A model generated the notes under the pieces. That model was not told where the DNA came from, searched no databases, and saw only the letters and a program-made list of their open reading frames with translations. Below are positions 52,144-59,175 of a stretch of DNA of 64,000 nt, one piece after another. The DNA comes from Chryseobacterium sp. G0201 (lineage in GTDB: Bacteria > Bacteroidota > Bacteroidia > Flavobacteriales > Weeksellaceae), in NCBI RefSeq assembly GCF_003815655.1, contig NZ_CP033917.1:2542001-2606000 (forward strand). Reading direction: 5' to 3'. Made by a program: the position numbers and the translations under genes. Every line of letters begins with the position of its first letter. The first letter of the stretch is position 1.

Positions 52144-52361
52144 GGTTAGTTTTGTTTATATAAAAATATAAAAAAATATTTACATTTTAAACAAAATAAT
52201 CACAATATTGTTCTTTTTTTTAACAATAGTTATGGTAAATTTTAAATTTATTGATTATTTGTTAAATAATTCTCTTTGGGTGGAATTTTTATCTGAAAAT
52301 TTAGAGTTATTGTTAGATAAATCTAATATTCATGGGTTTTTTGAAGTGTATAAAAATTATA

Positions 52362-52835
52362 TTAAATTGATTTAATTAACACAGTAGGGATATGTTTCAC
52401 AGGGAAATTTACTGAGTTGGCAATAAAACAGAATTCATTTGCCTTATGATGAAGCTCTTTTGCCTTTTCAATCATCGATTTTTCTGTGATTATGACGGTC
52501 GGATTAAGCGTAACTTCTATAAAATGACCACTTCCGTTGTCTTTTTCTTCCATAATTCCGGTTGCGTTGTCGGTGTAATCAACAACAATAATTCCGGCTT
52601 CTGAGCAAAAATGCAAATACCACAACATGTGACATGATGATAAAGACGATAGAAAAAGATCTTCAGGATTGTGTTTTGTCTTATCTCCACGGAAAGCGGG
52701 ATCCGAAGAAGCTTCAATAACAGCTTTGTTTTCTACAGAAATGGTGTGGCTTCTTTCGTAGCTTCTGTAATTGCTGGTTCCGGTTCCTTTGTTGCCGGTC
52801 CATTGGATGGTGGTTTTGTAGTGGTGTTTTTTCAT
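52362..52835 (-). CDS. OsmC-family protein
   Basis: 157 residues. OsmC/Ohr fold with the two reactive cysteines: SSLSSCHMLWYLHFCSEAG (the first Cys is the peroxidatic one) and ANEFCFIANSVNFPVKHI. It reduces organic or other peroxides. The N-terminus HHYKTTIQWTGNKGTGTS is typical. Its start overlaps the end of the TPR gene by 4 bases (ATGA), so they are coupled. Confidence 0.92.
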   Translation of the reverse strand: MKKHHYKTTIQWTGNKGTGTSNYRSYERSHTISVENKAVIEASSDPAFRGDKTKHNPEDLFLSSLSSCHMLWYLHFCSEAGIIVVDYTDNATGIMEEKDNGSGHFIEVTLNPTVIITEKSMIEKAKELHHKANEFCFIANSVNFPVKHIPTVLIKSI

Positions 52836-53773
52836 TTTGATAAAAGTGAATAGAATTTTGAGTTCTTGAGAATTTGTTTTATAATATCTTCTTTATCTTT
52901 TTTAGAGATAGCCTCACTAAGTTCCCAATCAGGTAATCTAATATTTCTATTCAGGAAATTGATATTATAAGAAGTAAATTTATTTTCACTTCTAATAATT
53001 ATGTTTTTGAAAGAATTTTCAAACAATGTTTTTAAGTCTTCCTTATGATATTTTTTGATAAGAGTATTATAAGCTAAAATTGTTATTTCTGAATTATCAG
53101 CAATCCCGTTTTCAATGATATTTGGAATAAGAATATCGAAAGCTTTTTCGTGTTGTTCTAATTTTATATAACATTGTGAATATAATTCAGCCATAGCTAT
53201 TTCGTCTTGAGCATATTCATTTCCACAAAAATGTCTGTAAGGATACTTTTTGGTTTCATTAAGATATTGGACGGCTTGTTGGTAGTTTCTATCTCTAATT
53301 TCTATTCTTGCAAGTGTTTTTAATGCTCTATTTTTATAGTTTGAATAAGGTTCGCCCATAATTCCAGAACCTACACCTATTTTTTCCAAATCGTCTGCAT
53401 TACTGTTTAGTATTTTCTGAAAAGTTTTTTTAGCATTATCATAATTACCATTTTCGATTTCTGCAAATCCTTTATTATTTAAAGCTCGAAAGATTAATTT
53501 TGATTGTGGAAATTCTTTTATTAGTTCATCATAATTGCTAATTACCTTTTCAAGGGTATTTTCTTTTAGTTCAATAGCAAAATTTCTTCTTAACTTATTT
53601 TGTTCAGTTAAATTGATTGTATCTTGATTAATTTCATCATTAAGATTATCATTCAAAAATTCTTGGAGAGTAATTGCTCTTTCGAATAAAATTAAATCTT
53701 GGTTTTGGATTTTTTCTTGTCCAAAAATAACGGTAGAAATAAATATTAAATTTATATAAAGAAAGTTTTTCAT
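52832..53773 (-). CDS. Secreted TPR protein of unknown function
   Basis: 313 residues with a signal peptide (to TVIFGQE). TPR-like units: NKGFAEIENGNYDNAKKTFQKIL, RDRNYQQAVQYLNETKKYP, LYSQCYIKLEQHEKAFDIL. No enzyme motif. Coupled to the OsmC gene. The role is unknown; TPR proteins of this type scaffold periplasmic complexes. Confidence 0.75.
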   Translation of the reverse strand: MKNFLYINLIFISTVIFGQEKIQNQDLILFERAITLQEFLNDNLNDEINQDTINLTEQNKLRRNFAIELKENTLEKVISNYDELIKEFPQSKLIFRALNNKGFAEIENGNYDNAKKTFQKILNSNADDLEKIGVGSGIMGEPYSNYKNRALKTLARIEIRDRNYQQAVQYLNETKKYPYRHFCGNEYAQDEIAMAELYSQCYIKLEQHEKAFDILIPNIIENGIADNSEITILAYNTLIKKYHKEDLKTLFENSFKNIIIRSENKFTSYNINFLNRNIRLPDWELSEAISKKDKEDIIKQILKNSKFYSLLSK

Positions 53774-53844
53774 TTTAAAGAATTGTTAGTTTCAATAGTA
53801 ACTGTAAATTTATATAAATGGTTTAGTGATTTGATGTTTTTAAC

Positions 53845-53874
53845 AAAAAAACCTCCAGACAAGCCAGAGGTTTT
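53845..53874 (-). terminator. Terminator after RNase E/G gene
   Basis: Minus strand: AAAACCTC / GAGGTTTT outer stem around CTGGCTTGTCTG, followed by a T-run (TTTTTTT). Confidence 0.7.
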
Positions 53875-53885
53875 AAAATTTTGTA

Positions 53886-55445
53886 TTAATTAGAATATCC
53901 TATCAATTCTTCCTTTTTCGAATTGTAAATCTTGTATTCTAAATATTTAAAAGAGTCCCTTGGGATGATGGTTACCCATTTTTTATACTTGATAAACCAT
54001 TTCATCTGGATACTTTTAATACCTTTTGTAAGGTAAGCTTCCACGAAAGGGTGTACATGAAGGTAAAGTTTTCCTTTATCCTTTTGTATAATATTTCTGA
54101 TGGTTTCTTCCAATCTTTCCACAATAACGATCGGAGCAATGATTTCTCCGTCTTTATTTGGGTTGTCTTCTTTTGTTTCGATCTGTTTTTCCTGACGGTT
54201 TCTTTGTCTGGTAATCTGTATCAATCCAAATTTACTTGGAGGCAGGATCTTGTGGCGAGCTTTGTCGCGCATCATTTCTGCTTTCAGATGTTCAAATAGA
54301 TCTCTTCTGTGATCGGGGTTTGGCATGTCTATAAAATCGATAACGATGATGCCGCCCATATCACGGAGACGCAATTGTCTTGCGATTTCTGTTGCTGCCA
54401 TTTTGTTCACGTTCAGAGCGTGTTCTTTATTGGCAGAGTTTCCGGTTGTGATATTGTTTCCGGAGTTTACGTCAACTACGTGTAGTGCTTCTGTGTGTTC
54501 TATCACAAGGTAAGCACCTTTTGAACTTGGAATATTTACGTGTTTTCCGAAGCTTTGTTTAAGCTGTTTTTCTACGTTATAATATTCGAGGAGAGGGATG
54601 TGTGAATCGTAAAACTGAACAATGTTTTTTCTTTCCGGAGCAATTACTTCTACATAATTTTTCATTTCTTCCACCATTTGCTCGTCATCACAGATGATGC
54701 TTACAAAATCTTGGTTGAAATTGTCTCTCAGAATAGCTGAAGCTTTGTCGTCTTCGCTTAAAACTTTAGACGGAACCTTGTTTTTCTGGATATTTTTAAA
54801 AGTGCTTTCCCATTTCTGAATCAGCTGATTCATATCATTATGAAGGTCGGCCACTTTTTTTCCTTCTGCAACAGTTCTTATTATAACGCCAAAACCTTCT
54901 GGTTTTATGCTTTCAATAAGGGTTCTCAATCTTTCTTTTTCCTCATAGCTTTTGATCTTTTTGGAAATAGAAACTTTATTGTCGAAAGGTATTAAAACCA
55001 AAAAACGTCCCGTTAAAGAAACCTGAGTTGAAATCCTCGGTCCTTTTGTAGAAATAGGTTCTTTGGTAATTTGAAGCAGAATAAGATCGTCTTTAACAAT
55101 CACTTTTTCTACTGTTCCGTTTTTGTCGATTTCGGGTTGTATCTCGAAACTTTTTAAACTTGAAGTACTTTGTTTTTTAGAAATAGTATCTTTCAGAAAC
55201 TTTTTGTACGTAAGATATTGCGGTCCCAAGTCCTGATAATGCAGAAATGCGTCTTTATCGTAACCAATATTTACGAATGCTGCATTAAGGTTTGGAGCCA
55301 GCTTTTTTACTTTTCCTATAAACAAATCTCCAACTATAAAATCACTTTTGTCCTCTTCCTCATGAAGTTCGCATAGTCTTCCGTCTTCTAGCAGCGCGAT
55401 CTTCGTAAAGTCGCCTTCATGTGAAACTATTAGTTCTTTCTTCAT
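53886..55445 (-). CDS. rng: Ribonuclease E/G family endoribonuclease
   Basis: 519 residues. S1 RNA-binding domain about 37-130 (VGDLFIGKVKKLAPNLNAAFVNIG), the RNase H-like core, and catalytic region LHVVDVNSGNNITTGNSA and GGIIVIDFIDM with the two metal-binding aspartates. The zinc-link of E. coli RNase E/G (CPxC) is absent: the position reads QIETKEDNPNKDGE. It processes rRNA and mRNA 5' ends. The first residues MKKELIVSHEGDFTKIALLEDGRLCEL are typical of the Bacteroidetes form. Follows the HU and ribosomal-protein genes on the same strand. Confidence 0.95.
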   Translation of the reverse strand: MKKELIVSHEGDFTKIALLEDGRLCELHEEEDKSDFIVGDLFIGKVKKLAPNLNAAFVNIGYDKDAFLHYQDLGPQYLTYKKFLKDTISKKQSTSSLKSFEIQPEIDKNGTVEKVIVKDDLILLQITKEPISTKGPRISTQVSLTGRFLVLIPFDNKVSISKKIKSYEEKERLRTLIESIKPEGFGVIIRTVAEGKKVADLHNDMNQLIQKWESTFKNIQKNKVPSKVLSEDDKASAILRDNFNQDFVSIICDDEQMVEEMKNYVEVIAPERKNIVQFYDSHIPLLEYYNVEKQLKQSFGKHVNIPSSKGAYLVIEHTEALHVVDVNSGNNITTGNSANKEHALNVNKMAATEIARQLRLRDMGGIIVIDFIDMPNPDHRRDLFEHLKAEMMRDKARHKILPPSKFGLIQITRQRNRQEKQIETKEDNPNKDGEIIAPIVIVERLEETIRNIIQKDKGKLYLHVHPFVEAYLTKGIKSIQMKWFIKYKKWVTIIPRDSFKYLEYKIYNSKKEELIGYSN

Positions 55446-55685
55446 TTTGTTGTAAGATAAAATTATTAAGATGTTGTGAAATTGGTGTGGTTTTTATCAG
55501 GATGATTAAGTTTTTAAATTTATGAATTAAATCAAAACCACCATACTTTATTAATAAAAAAAAGTGACTACCCTAATTTTGCACAAAATCTTATAGTTGT
55601 TGCAAAACAAAAATATAGTCGGCGAACTTTAAAAAAATAAAACCACCAACTATATTGTTATATTGTAAATCTCGAAAAAAAGAGA

Positions 55686-55775
55686 TTATTTTTTCTTGTG
55701 TCTGTTCGCTCTTCTTCTTTTCTTTCTTTTGTGAGTTGCAACCTTGTGTCTTTTTCTTTTCTTTCCGCTTGGCAT
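55686..55775 (-). CDS. AURKAIP1/COX24-type small basic ribosomal protein, 29 residues
   Basis: A 29-codon frame (ATG at 55775, stop TAA 55688-55686) codes MPSGKKRKRHKVATHKRKKR followed by RRANRHKKK: 18 of 29 residues are Lys or Arg. The short SGKKRKRH...K..RKKRRRANRHK pattern is the AURKAIP1/COX24 family, counterpart of mitochondrial mS38 and actinobacterial bS22, which bind the small ribosomal subunit. It lies 42 bases after HU, upstream of rng, in the same direction, and is easily missed for its size. Ribosomal role is inference from the family. Confidence 0.85.
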   Translation of the reverse strand: MPSGKKRKRHKVATHKRKKRRRANRHKKK

Positions 55776-55817
55776 AATTTTAATTTTTTAGTAACTAGTT
55801 AATATTCAGTTAATTTC

Positions 55818-56108
55818 TTATTTTACTGTAACTTTCGTTTTTACTTTCTCAACAAAAGATTTTGATGGTTTGAAAGCAGGAATGTTGTGTGCAGGGATCT
55901 CAATTGCAGTGTTCTTAGAAATGTTTCTTCCAGTTTTTGCCGCTCTTGTTTTAATGATAAAAGAACCAAAACCTCTTAGATAAACATTATCTCCATTATA
56001 CATAGAAGTCCTGATCTCCTGCATAAAAGCTTCTACAACTTTCTGTGTTTCATTCTTTTCTGTTCCCAACTTATTTGAGATGGTGTTTACCAATTCTGCC
56101 TTTGTCAT
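55818..56108 (-). CDS. hup: HU-family DNA-binding protein
   Basis: 96 residues, usual HU length (90) plus a basic tail. KAELVNTISNKLGTEKNETQKVVEAFMQEI at the N-terminus and GFGSFIIKTRAAKTGRNISKN (beta-arm) followed by AFKPSKSFVEKV are the HU/IHF signatures. It compacts DNA as a dimer. A complete promoter precedes it and AAGGA lies 2 bases before the ATG, an unusually good ribosome-binding site here. Heads the HU - ribosomal protein - rng series. Confidence 0.95.
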   Translation of the reverse strand: MTKAELVNTISNKLGTEKNETQKVVEAFMQEIRTSMYNGDNVYLRGFGSFIIKTRAAKTGRNISKNTAIEIPAHNIPAFKPSKSFVEKVKTKVTVK

Positions 56109-56138
56109 TTCCTTTTTAAATTTTAAATTTTAGGTGTG

Positions 56139-56170
56139 CAAATTTAGTTAAAAAAATTGAATACTAGCAA
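56139..56170 (-). promoter_or_regulatory. Promoter of HU gene
   Basis: Minus strand TTG (56170-56168), a 21-base spacer, TAAATTTG (56146-56139), 30 bases before the ATG. Confidence 0.75.
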
Positions 56171-56247
56171 ATTAGTCGCGAATTATTTTTCGGTAAAAGG
56201 TTGAGATTTTAATGTTTACTATATATTATGTTTGCGTTAAGATAGTG

Positions 56248-56919
56248 TTACATGCTGGAATTGTAGTATCCGTTTTCCACGCAGAAGCGGATGAGATGGA
56301 GTTTTGTTTTCAATCCGAGCTTTTCTGTCAGCCTGTTTATATAGGTGTCAATTGTCCTTGTGCTGAGATTTAATTTTTCTCCTATTTCCTTGTTACTGAA
56401 GCCTTCATAACAGAATTTCATCAGCTGGATCTCGGTAGAAGAAAGTTCTCCCTGGCTCTTTTTTTGTCTGTCCATATACTCCTGAACGGCCAATGGCTGC
56501 TGTTCCCACTCTTTAGAATAAGCATCGTAATCGAATGTATTGGATGCAATTTGACCTTTCACAATATCTTTTATGACACTGCTTTTTTTCTGGCAATAAA
56601 AAGTATTTGGAATTTTTGAAAGGATTTCCGCCATATCTTCCTGATAAGTTCCGGAATAAGTGATAATCGGCGTCTCAGAATTGCTCTTTCTGATGTATTT
56701 TATGGCTTCGATTCCGCTTAATACGGGCATAAAAAGTTCAATGATGAAGACATCTTCCTGTCTTCTATAGATTCTGTTTACCAGCTCGTGGCCGTTGTTA
56801 CAGTCGTTTAGAAGCATGTAGAAAGGGTTTTCCATAAGTGTTTTGATCATTATTTTTTTAAAATAAAAATCGCTGTCTGCTATAGAAAATCGCACAGTAT
56901 TAGTTAATAGTTTACTCAC
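56248..56919 (-). CDS. LuxR-family response-regulator-like protein, Glu at phospho-site
   Basis: 223 residues. The receiver-like domain has Asp15, and Glu61 at the usual phospho-acceptor position (VFIIELFMPVLSGIEAI), with Lys in YCQKKSS; the LuxR HTH follows (LSSTEIQLMKFCYEGFSNKEIGEKLNLSTRTIDTYINRL). A natural Asp-to-Glu change in the acceptor often mimics the phosphorylated, active form, so this may be constitutively active. It is divergent from the T6SS genes with 180 bases between starts and is their likeliest local regulator (inference). Confidence 0.88.
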   Translation of the reverse strand: MSKLLTNTVRFSIADSDFYFKKIMIKTLMENPFYMLLNDCNNGHELVNRIYRRQEDVFIIELFMPVLSGIEAIKYIRKSNSETPIITYSGTYQEDMAEILSKIPNTFYCQKKSSVIKDIVKGQIASNTFDYDAYSKEWEQQPLAVQEYMDRQKKSQGELSSTEIQLMKFCYEGFSNKEIGEKLNLSTRTIDTYINRLTEKLGLKTKLHLIRFCVENGYYNSSM

Positions 56920-57044
56920 TTTAATATCGATTTGGTGTAAGATATTTAAAATTTAGAGGCCTAATGTATGAAAAACTTATTAAAGTGAAAATTAATCTTA
57001 AATTAAATAACATAACAGTATTATTTAACTAAATAATTTAAATA

Positions 57045-57073
57045 TTGTGCATAAAATTTTTTTTTTATATTTT
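57045..57073 (+). promoter_or_regulatory. Promoter of T6SS membrane-complex operon
   Basis: TTG at 57045-57047, an 18-base spacer, TATATTTT at 57066-57073 (last base T not G). 25 bases before ATG 57099. It overlaps the longer frame start (TTG 57045), which must be wrong. Confidence 0.6.
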
Positions 57074-57098
57074 CACCTGCCAAACAAATCACAAATAT

Positions 57099-57635
57099 AT
57101 GTCTTCGAATAGGGAGAAAAAATTAAACAAATCAGACGTTAGAATAGGCATTTGGAAGTTTGTTCTATCTTTTGTCGTCTTATCAGCCGTTTCTTTCATT
57201 AGTGTGTTTTTCTTTTTTAAAAGTTATGACATCCAAAGAGAAGGAATTAAAAAACAGGCAGACGAATACCGAGAATTACTTACCCGCAGCGACCTGCTGA
57301 GGACTCATGTAGACAGTATCCTATATCGGATGGACCAGCTTGATATAAGCAAGGTTGATAATGATATTTTCCTCAAAAACTATATCATGGACAACGTAAG
57401 AGATGCCAAAAATATCATGGGAAAAGACAGTGCAGACAACTTTAAGCATTATTCCATTCTGATGAAACAGTTGGAACCTATACTGGCTTTAAAGACTCAA
57501 ATTGTTAGCGTTTCTTACAAAGAACAGACTGCATTGAGGGATTTAAGCGAATGCCGAGGCAAGATCGGGATCGCAAATAATGAATTAAGACTGGATCCTA
57601 CAAGGAAATTTACCGGAAGCAGAAAAAGAAGATAA
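57099..57635 (+). CDS. tssO: T6SS (subtype iii) membrane protein, TssO-like
   Basis: 178 residues from 57099. Short basic N-terminus, one transmembrane helix (about 21-43, FVLSFVVLSAVSFISVFFFF), then a periplasmic coiled region (IQREGIKKQADEYRELLTRSDLL, DSILYRMDQLDIS). This matches the TssO-type proteins that replace the TssJLM membrane complex in Bacteroidetes T6SS. The longer start at 57045 overlaps the promoter and is rejected. First of a series with a second single-TM protein, a PKD protein and TssR. Exact name (TssO versus another subunit) is by position and topology. Confidence 0.72.
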   Translation: MSSNREKKLNKSDVRIGIWKFVLSFVVLSAVSFISVFFFFKSYDIQREGIKKQADEYRELLTRSDLLRTHVDSILYRMDQLDISKVDNDIFLKNYIMDNVRDAKNIMGKDSADNFKHYSILMKQLEPILALKTQIVSVSYKEQTALRDLSECRGKIGIANNELRLDPTRKFTGSRKRR

Positions 57636-57646
57636 ATACAGAAATT

Positions 57647-58171
57647 ATGCAGGGACAAATCACATTATCAAAAAAGGAAAGGCATTATCAGTTTCTTTAT
57701 TTAGTACTTATGCTTTTCGCAGCGCTTATTTTTCTGGGAATCATCTTTTTGAAAGGTTTTGAGTCGCCATTTTCCGATGAAGATATTATTTCTGTTCAGA
57801 ATCTGGAGCAGAAAGCAAAATTCGATCAGCAGCAAAAAGTTACCCAAAGAGTTTTAGACAGCACATTTACGCAAATAAACAGGCTTACGAATGAGGTTCC
57901 TCAGCCTTTTGAGGAAAATAATATCATGAACGGGATCAATGATGTGGCTAATTCTTTTGAAAATGCCAATGTAACAGACATCAGAAAAGAAGCCTATCCT
58001 CAGATCGCCAAATTTTATAAAATGTTCTTCGACGATAAAAAAGTTATTTCAAGTAAAACTGAAAATATCAAGAATTTTGAAAAACAGTTTGAGGAATGCT
58101 CAATCGGTTTTAAAGAAAAGAAAAGTCAGCTTTTTCAGCGAGAAAATGCTTTGAAGGCAAGAAATCAATAA
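57647..58171 (+). CDS. T6SS (subtype iii) membrane protein, TssO/TssP-like
   Basis: 174 residues. One transmembrane helix near residues 16-37 (FLYLVLMLFAALIFLGIIFL), basic just before (LSKKERHYQ), then a periplasmic helical domain rich in Gln and Glu (VQNLEQKAKFDQQQKVTQRVL, IKNFEKQFEECSIGFKEKK). Same plan as its upstream neighbour, 11 bases away, and probably its partner in the envelope-spanning complex. TssO or TssP cannot be told from the sequence. Confidence 0.7.
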   Translation: MQGQITLSKKERHYQFLYLVLMLFAALIFLGIIFLKGFESPFSDEDIISVQNLEQKAKFDQQQKVTQRVLDSTFTQINRLTNEVPQPFEENNIMNGINDVANSFENANVTDIRKEAYPQIAKFYKMFFDDKKVISSKTENIKNFEKQFEECSIGFKEKKSQLFQRENALKARNQ

Positions 58172-58226
58172 CCAAAATTCAAAAATTAGAAAAAAACAAA
58201 ACACATCACAATTATTAATATTAACT

Positions 58227-59135
58227 ATGAATTATTTTCAAAAAAACAAAAAGAACATTATTATTGGTGTTATTGCAACTTTGCTCATAGCAGCATTGGT
58301 TGCATTGTGGTTGCAGAAGAAAGTTATACACTCCGCCGATGATATTGTGGGGGTGGTGTATCCATCTTCTCTCAAGGTAGGAGATACACTTTTATTTGAA
58401 GATAAAACCCAGTTCGCAAAAACCAAAAGATGGAATTTCGGAGACGGTACAACTTCTGATAAAAGTACAGGGTTTCATTTTTACAATAAACCCGGATATT
58501 ATTCGGTGACGCTTATCGTGGATAATAAATATTCTAAATCTTTCCCGGTAATGGTTTCTGCAAGAGGAATTCCTAAACCAAAGGATACGTTGAAGATTAA
58601 AACGTTGATCGACGCGCCATCTCAGGCAATGAGCTTTGAAAATGTACAGTTTCGTGCAGTTTCCGACGCAAAACAGTTTACATGGAAATTCGGAGAAACA
58701 GGAAATATAGATTCCAAAGACAAAATGGCGATCTATTCGTATAAAAAACCTGGGGATTATGTAGTTACATTATACACTGACGAAAGTCCTGAACCTATTT
58801 TGCATCACATAAAAATTCTTCAGGGTTATGACGCTTTGGAAGAAGAAGTAAGTGTAGAAGATGCTTATGCTAAAATTGATAACGATTTTAAATATCATTT
58901 GCAGCAGATCGCTAACGGAAACAGCTTCAATACGCATTACAATTATCTGTTGAGAACATATCTGTGTAACAACGAAAATACAGTGGTAAAGGTAAACGAC
59001 AGCAAGGTAAATAATTTTTACATGTATTGCGCAGGACTTCAGTTTGACAAAAATAACGTCATCCAGACTGTAAAAGTGAATTTTGATGATACGCAGAACT
59101 GTGTAACCAAAGTTGATATTAATCAAAGCAAATAA
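58227..59135 (+). CDS. PKD-domain protein of the T6SS membrane locus
   Basis: 302 residues. N-terminal transmembrane helix (about 9-29), then two Ig-like PKD domains in the periplasm: residues about 45-110 (LKVGDTLLFEDKTQFAKTKRWNFGDGTTS, the WNFGDG motif being diagnostic) and about 125-195 (MSFENVQFRAVSDAKQFTWKFGETG, YSYKKPGDYVVTLYTDE), plus a C-terminal domain. Lies between the two TssO-like genes and tssR, so it should be a component of the T6SS membrane complex, likely TssP or equivalent. Confidence 0.75.
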   Translation: MNYFQKNKKNIIIGVIATLLIAALVALWLQKKVIHSADDIVGVVYPSSLKVGDTLLFEDKTQFAKTKRWNFGDGTTSDKSTGFHFYNKPGYYSVTLIVDNKYSKSFPVMVSARGIPKPKDTLKIKTLIDAPSQAMSFENVQFRAVSDAKQFTWKFGETGNIDSKDKMAIYSYKKPGDYVVTLYTDESPEPILHHIKILQGYDALEEEVSVEDAYAKIDNDFKYHLQQIANGNSFNTHYNYLLRTYLCNNENTVVKVNDSKVNNFYMYCAGLQFDKNNVIQTVKVNFDDTQNCVTKVDINQSK

Positions 59136-59175
59136 TCGTCCTTTTGGGCGCACCAATCATAAAAGATAAATTAGG

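Noticed and set aside
57045..57098. Longer TTG start for the first TssO-like protein
   Set aside because: The TTG is the -33 element of the predicted promoter.
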